A stretch of DNA of 64,000 nucleotides from Lamellibrachia columna (taxonomy: Eukaryota; Annelida; Polychaeta; Sabellida; Siboglinidae). Both the position numbers and the translations under genes were made by a program. The notes under the pieces were generated by a model, which was not told the DNA's origin, made no database searches, and saw only the letters and a program-made list of their open reading frames with translations. Shown piece by piece: positions 59,766 to 64,000 of the stretch; the stretch's first letter is position 1; the number at the start of each line of letters is the position of its first letter. The stretch covers positions 51,795,785 through 51,859,784 of the forward strand of contig OY759262.1 in assembly GCA_963662155.1 (NCBI GenBank), read 5' to 3'.

Positions 59766-59979
59766 ATCCACTCCTTGGGATTTGTCAAAGCGCTTTATAC
59801 TTCACCCCCCTCGCAGTTCTGTTCATTCCAACGCTATCACAATTACTCTGGAAAATATTCAGCCAAGCTGCATTTTTTTTTAGAATAATATGCAATCACA
59901 TGTCCATCTCTGTCTGTAGTCAGGCGTCATGTATTCAGCTGAGTGAAGAGAGACAACGTGGGGTGAACTACTTCATCGA

Positions 59980-61755
59980 ACGTTCATACAGGGACTCCGG
60001 TTCCTCGTAGGAAGGTCGTTGTACGCTGCAAATCCTCCAATATGCAAAATGTGTTTTCTTTTAGTGGTGTTTCTGTAGGCCTGGTTACCTTCCTCTAGTG
60101 TTGGTATGTAGTGCAATCTTGCAGGTGTTCCACTGTCATCGGAGTCACGCCATAAAGACACATGTATGTGTCTCCACAAATGGTGACTGAATCTGCAGTT
60201 TCCAGTCACCAGGCGCCCCACTATCACATGGTCTTCTCTGGAGAACTGGTACAAGTTTTCATCAATGTTGTAGCTGGGATGCTGTTACAGCCATCTCTTC
60301 TTCCCTTGTGATACCCGATGGTTTTTACTTCTTTGTACGTGCCATCCCTCTCCTCTTGATCTTGTTGCCCCCTCCTTTGCCAATATGTCCACTTCCTCGT
60401 TCCCGGGATGTTGCAGTGTGCTGGGATCCACTGGAGCACTGTCTTTCCGTTGGCGTTCAGCAGAACAGATACGGCACTGGCAGTGACGGTGAGTTCCTTG
60501 TTTTGGGGGTTGGATAGTGCCTGCATCACCGACAATGCATCAGAGAAAATGACGATTTTACTTTTTATGGCCTCTCTATGTTCTACCTTGTAGCTGCTGT
60601 CTTCAAGGCATGGGCTTCAGCTTTGTAATTTGTGGAGTATCTTCCTGCATGGATGACCTGCTGGATCTGTCGTCCCTCCCTCAGATTCAAGAGAATCCAT
60701 TCAATTCCATTGCGTGTTTCTTCTACCGCTGAGCCGCCTGTGTAGGCGTGGGTCCAGATGTCACAGGGGTAGGTATGCCCAAATCAGCTCCATGGTGAGT
60801 GAATTTTCTGCATTTGTCTGTATTCCCTTCTTCGTGATGCCTGGAAAGCTGCCCCTAATAGGTGAAAACTGGGTCCTCTTCCAGGCAGCGAGTGTACAGT
60901 GCGTTGGGATTTGCTTGTTCATGTGGTCCGTGAGCTCTGAGTCATTCCTCACCAGCATTCGTGCTTGGTGGATGAAGCTGTTTGCTTCAGTCTGTCTTTA
61001 GTAATAGTATACATCCTGTGTGGCTTTCCAGTCGCTTGAACTTGTCAGATTGCGTGAGCAATTTTGTGCATTTCCCTTCTTCCAAGGACTGCAGTCCAGT
61101 GAACGTTTACAAGGAATGGATCGGTATTGGTATCAGGGCTTCAGTCATGATTCTTGAGGCCTGAACCCGAACCTTGGAGACTTTCTGGAAGTTGGCCTTT
61201 GCAGCTGTCCCCAGGAAGATATTCTATACTTCAGCACTGGCATGATGCCTCCCTTGTAGAGCTTCTTCTGAATGTTGTGTTCTGCTTAATAGGACGAACT
61301 TGAGAGCTTTTTCATCAGTGTCATGCGTAGATTAGCTCTTCCAGTGCACTGGTCTATCTGTTATTCCGGTCATCCTGCGGGCGTAGGTAAACCCAAGGTA
61401 AGTTGGTTTTTCAAGGGATAGGTCGTGGCCTCTGATCAGCAGGTTGGCTTTCATTTTTTTTTAGCGATACTGAAGATTGTGTAGGTGTTTTTCCTTGTGA
61501 TAAGGTTTACCATCCAATTATTATTTCACTGCTCGATCTTCCTGAGTGTTTCTTTTATCCCGACAGAAGCTGTAGTGATGCACTTCTGTGGATCCAGGGA
61601 GGGATGTCTTTACAATATTATTGATGAAAATGATAAACAGTGTAGGTGAGAGCACCCCTCCCTGTGGCGCGTCAAGTGTCTTCTTTCTGCTCGTTCTGGT
61701 GATTCTTGTACTGGGGTGAACGAAGTTGCTAACGTTTCGAAATGGCAGCAAGAAT
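59980..61755 (-). pseudogene. Degraded LINE with RNase H domain
   Basis: Minus strand, N- to C-terminal: reverse transcriptase piece KKTLDAPQGGVLSPTLFIIF with INNIV (61751-61521); a frameshifted middle; GGSAVEETRNGIEWILLNLR near 60735-60680; RNase H with SVMQALSNPQNKELTVTASA and VLQWIPAHCNIPG (60535-60400); and the C-terminal HVIVGRLVTGNCRFSHHLW with HILHIGG (60254-60030). The RT then RNase H order fits I-like LINE clades. Several frameshifts and stops make it inactive. Confidence 0.88.
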
Positions 61756-61815
61756 ATTCGAACCCTGCTTCTCTAGCGTTCTATCCGCTATGTTACTGCG
61801 CTACCGCCCCTCGTA
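61735..61815 (-). mobile_element. tRNA-derived SINE-like unit
   Basis: On the minus strand ggcggtagcgcagtaacata resembles an A box, and gcagggttcgaatattc a good B box (GGTTCGAnnnC) about 35 bp on, followed by ttgctgccatttcgaa. Confidence 0.5.
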
Positions 61816-62039
61816 AGGAGTAGACGAAGAACATTAATGCACCAAACATGACTTAACGTCGTCCATAGTGTCAATGTTGTTGGCCCGATTTAATTTATAC
61901 AAGGTCTATGCGTTTACGAATGTAACAATGTTGATGTGTCACACAAATGGAACTGTCCACGGAGAGATCATCTTCGCTTCTTATTATAATTGTTGACGAT
62001 GACTCGTTTATCCAGCTGAGGGAGTAGATTAAAGAAATT

Positions 62040-62120
62040 GCCTAAGCTTCGAAATTGCAGCAAGAAAATTCGAACCCAGTGCATCTCGATTGACCACCTA
62101 AACACTGTGGAATCATGGTG
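62040..62120 (-). mobile_element. Second SINE-like unit
   Basis: On the minus strand ctgggttcgaattttcttgc and then aatttcgaagc match the B-box half of the unit at 61735-61815. The A box is degraded. Confidence 0.4.
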
Positions 62121-62332
62121 TAATACATACAAGAGAACACCTTTGTTCCCGGAGTAGAAGCAAATTACCACTGATTCTGTAAACACAATCACTCACCGAA
62201 GATAGATTAAAAAACCCACATTAAAAGTTCCAGCCGGTGTGTGATTTACTCACTAACGAAACAGCGGTATTCCATGTAAATGGAGTGTACATTATCATTT
62301 CGACGAGTAGAAACGCATCTGCCATGTTGTAG

Positions 62333-62690
62333 TGACATTTGTCTTGAAAGTTTGCTTATGTATGACGCACTTAAAATGGTTGATCAAAGGCGCTTGGAAT
62401 TATTGGTATTTGATATAGTTGAAGCAGGCAACCGCTGAGCACATACACAAACACTGCTGAAATACCATCTGTTTTGTGTGTTTCTTCTTTTACAAGCACG
62501 CTAGTGGTACATAACGGTATAATGTATTACAGCGAAATAGGCGTCTCTCGTTAGTTGCCAAACAACAGGGTTTTGCCTATAAAAAGTGTGACGTAATGGT
62601 TGGTGTGCTGATGGTGGAGGGCCGACTACCTAAGAAAGCTGATGCGATGAAACAGCCAGGCCGTAGGCAGTAAGTGAGATGGGAAGAATG
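62333..62690. repeat. Duplicated segment, copy 2
   Basis: Aligns with 54025-54380; see that entry. The shared core acagcgaaataggcgtctct is exact. Confidence 0.85.
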
Positions 62691-62951
62691 CATATAAAGG
62701 ATATACATTCATGCGCATAGTATGTGTGTGCGTGTACGTGGGCGTATGCGTGTGAGTGAGCGTGTGTGTGTCCGTGTGCGTTCATAATGGAGCCAGATTA
62801 TGGTGGTTGTGAATGTGACGGTCTGGGGTTGGTACCCAACAACTCCTGTATAAAGTCGACGTCAGCACCGTCAGTATGTAGAAACGATTTATTACTGTCC
62901 GAAAACGAGTCCGATATAGTCAAATGATTGCTGAGCATTTCCTTCAAGGAA

Positions 62952-62954
<3 letters not shown>

Positions 62955-62989
<35 letters not shown>

Positions 62990-63060
62990 CGTGCATGCGT
63001 GTGTGTGTGTGTGCGTGCAAATGTGTGCGTGTGTTTGCGTGGCGTGCGGGTGTGCATCAG
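62955..63060. repeat. (GT)n microsatellite
   Basis: Interrupted GT/GC tract; weaker GT-rich sequence continues to about 63145. Confidence 0.95.
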
Positions 63061-63276
63061 TGTGTTTATGAGTTTGTGTATGTAATGCGGGCGTTCGCTC
63101 GTGTGATGCTCGCGTGTTATGATGCGAATGTGCGTGTGTTTGTATGATCTGAAAAAAATTGTCATATAGCAGTTTTCAACATGATTTAGGCCAGAATGTT
63201 TTTCGCCTAATAAACATTACGAAATTTCATTTAAAAGTATCATGCGTGAAGCGAATACACTATAGAATTTAATAAA

Positions 63277-63305
63277 TTTATTACATATTTTCCACATTAT
63301 TTATT
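63277..63305 (-). terminator. Two AATAAA signals
   Basis: AATAAA on the minus strand at 63305-63300 and 63282-63277, about 120-145 bp past the stop codon of the Kunitz exon at 63421. Confidence 0.5.
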
Positions 63306-63420
63306 TTAAGACTATGTTTGTCTTGTATTAAACATTAAATTGTAACTATAATTTAAAAAAAAAGAAGAAGAATACCAAACCTAAATATTATAAAAACGGT
63401 TGATTCTGCCACGTACCAAA

Positions 63421-63611
63421 TTAGTCTGAATGCCCGAAGATGCACTTCGTGTAGCAAGCATTCTTTGATTTGAAGCGGTTCGGGTTTCCTCCGCATCCTG
63501 CGTAGTCGAACCTCCCGCACGTACGTGTCACACGGTTGTAATACCACCTATCGATGCACTTGTTGCCCCATCCAAAAGACGGCGGCAAATAGCAGCATAC
63601 CGGTCGATGGG
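63421..63611 (-). CDS. Kunitz-type exon with displaced second cysteine
   Basis: Acceptor gattctctcaaacatag; phase 1 start; TAA at 63423-63421, so this is a terminal exon. The frame reads CCYLPPSFGWGNKCIDRWYY, then TCGRFDYAGCGGNPNRFKSK and ACYTKC. Aligned on the RWYYN and GCGGNPNRF anchors, BPTI Cys14 is Gly and a Cys appears three residues later (Cys17 position). The other five Kunitz cysteines are present, plus an extra Cys before the first. The P1 loop is therefore remodelled. The signal exon would lie to the right, beyond or within the (CA)n tract. Role: Kunitz-fold secreted protein; inhibitory activity uncertain. Confidence 0.8.
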
Positions 63612-63784
63612 CTATGTTTGAGAGAATCAGACTGATAATTAAAATACAAATTCTTCAAAACTTCTGAGTTGGGAGCATGTATCTGTGTCGAGTTTGTGTA
63701 TATTAACATTTATATGTCAAGCGATGTTCGTGTTTTGTGTAATATCAAGTAAATGCATGTATGTGGATAAACCACATATAATCC

Positions 63785-64000
<216 letters not shown>

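Overview
The window looks like a repeat-rich animal (metazoan) genome, probably a marine invertebrate. The evidence is small genes with short exons bounded by GT/AG introns, TATA and CCAAT promoter elements, AATAAA signals, several families of non-LTR retrotransposons, piggyBac and hAT-like DNA transposon relics, and very abundant microsatellites and minisatellites. A mollusc or another lophotrochozoan fits the mix of Kunitz and antistasin-like secreted inhibitors, but the species cannot be fixed from the sequence. All splice models below were read by eye.

Layout. 1-9063: almost entirely a 61-bp satellite with nested higher-order repeats. 9.6-10.0 kb: an orphan minus-strand signal-peptide exon with a 5' UTR exon and TATA box. 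10.5-17.2 kb: minisatellites of 31, about 107, 56 and 75 bp and a compound tetranucleotide array. 16.2-18.1 kb: a minus-strand gene with TATA box, 5' UTR exon, signal exon, antistasin-like exon and a second Cys-rich exon. 18.5-19.7 kb: a 5'-truncated CR1/L2-like LINE with an intact reverse transcriptase reading frame. 21.9-25.2 kb: two Kunitz exons and one signal exon (minus strand) among LINE relics. 26.6-27.7 kb and 36.4-38.2 kb: further LINE copies. 28.9-33.0 kb: minisatellites and hairpins. 33.4-35.7 kb: two unrecognised genes or gene fragments, one on each strand, the plus-strand one with a basic processing site and a one-base lesion. 39.3-46.5 kb: an hAT-like element, piggyBac relics and a 235-bp tandem duplication. 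48-58.7 kb: a segmental duplication carrying a signal-peptide exon pair, one copy apparently intact and one broken. 59.4-63.1 kb: a 52-bp minisatellite, a degraded LINE with an RNase H domain, and SINE-like units. 63.4-63.6 kb: a third Kunitz exon with a displaced cysteine. The window ends in a (CA)n tract.

The main biological theme is a minus-strand cluster of small secreted cysteine-rich proteins, likely protease inhibitors. Two signal exons end in phase 1 after a Val-Pro-Gly or Leu-Pro-Gly type sequence, and all three Kunitz exons begin in phase 1, so signal and inhibitor modules are exchangeable by exon shuffling or alternative splicing. Tandem and segmental duplication, together with the transposons, seem to be spreading and breaking these modules.
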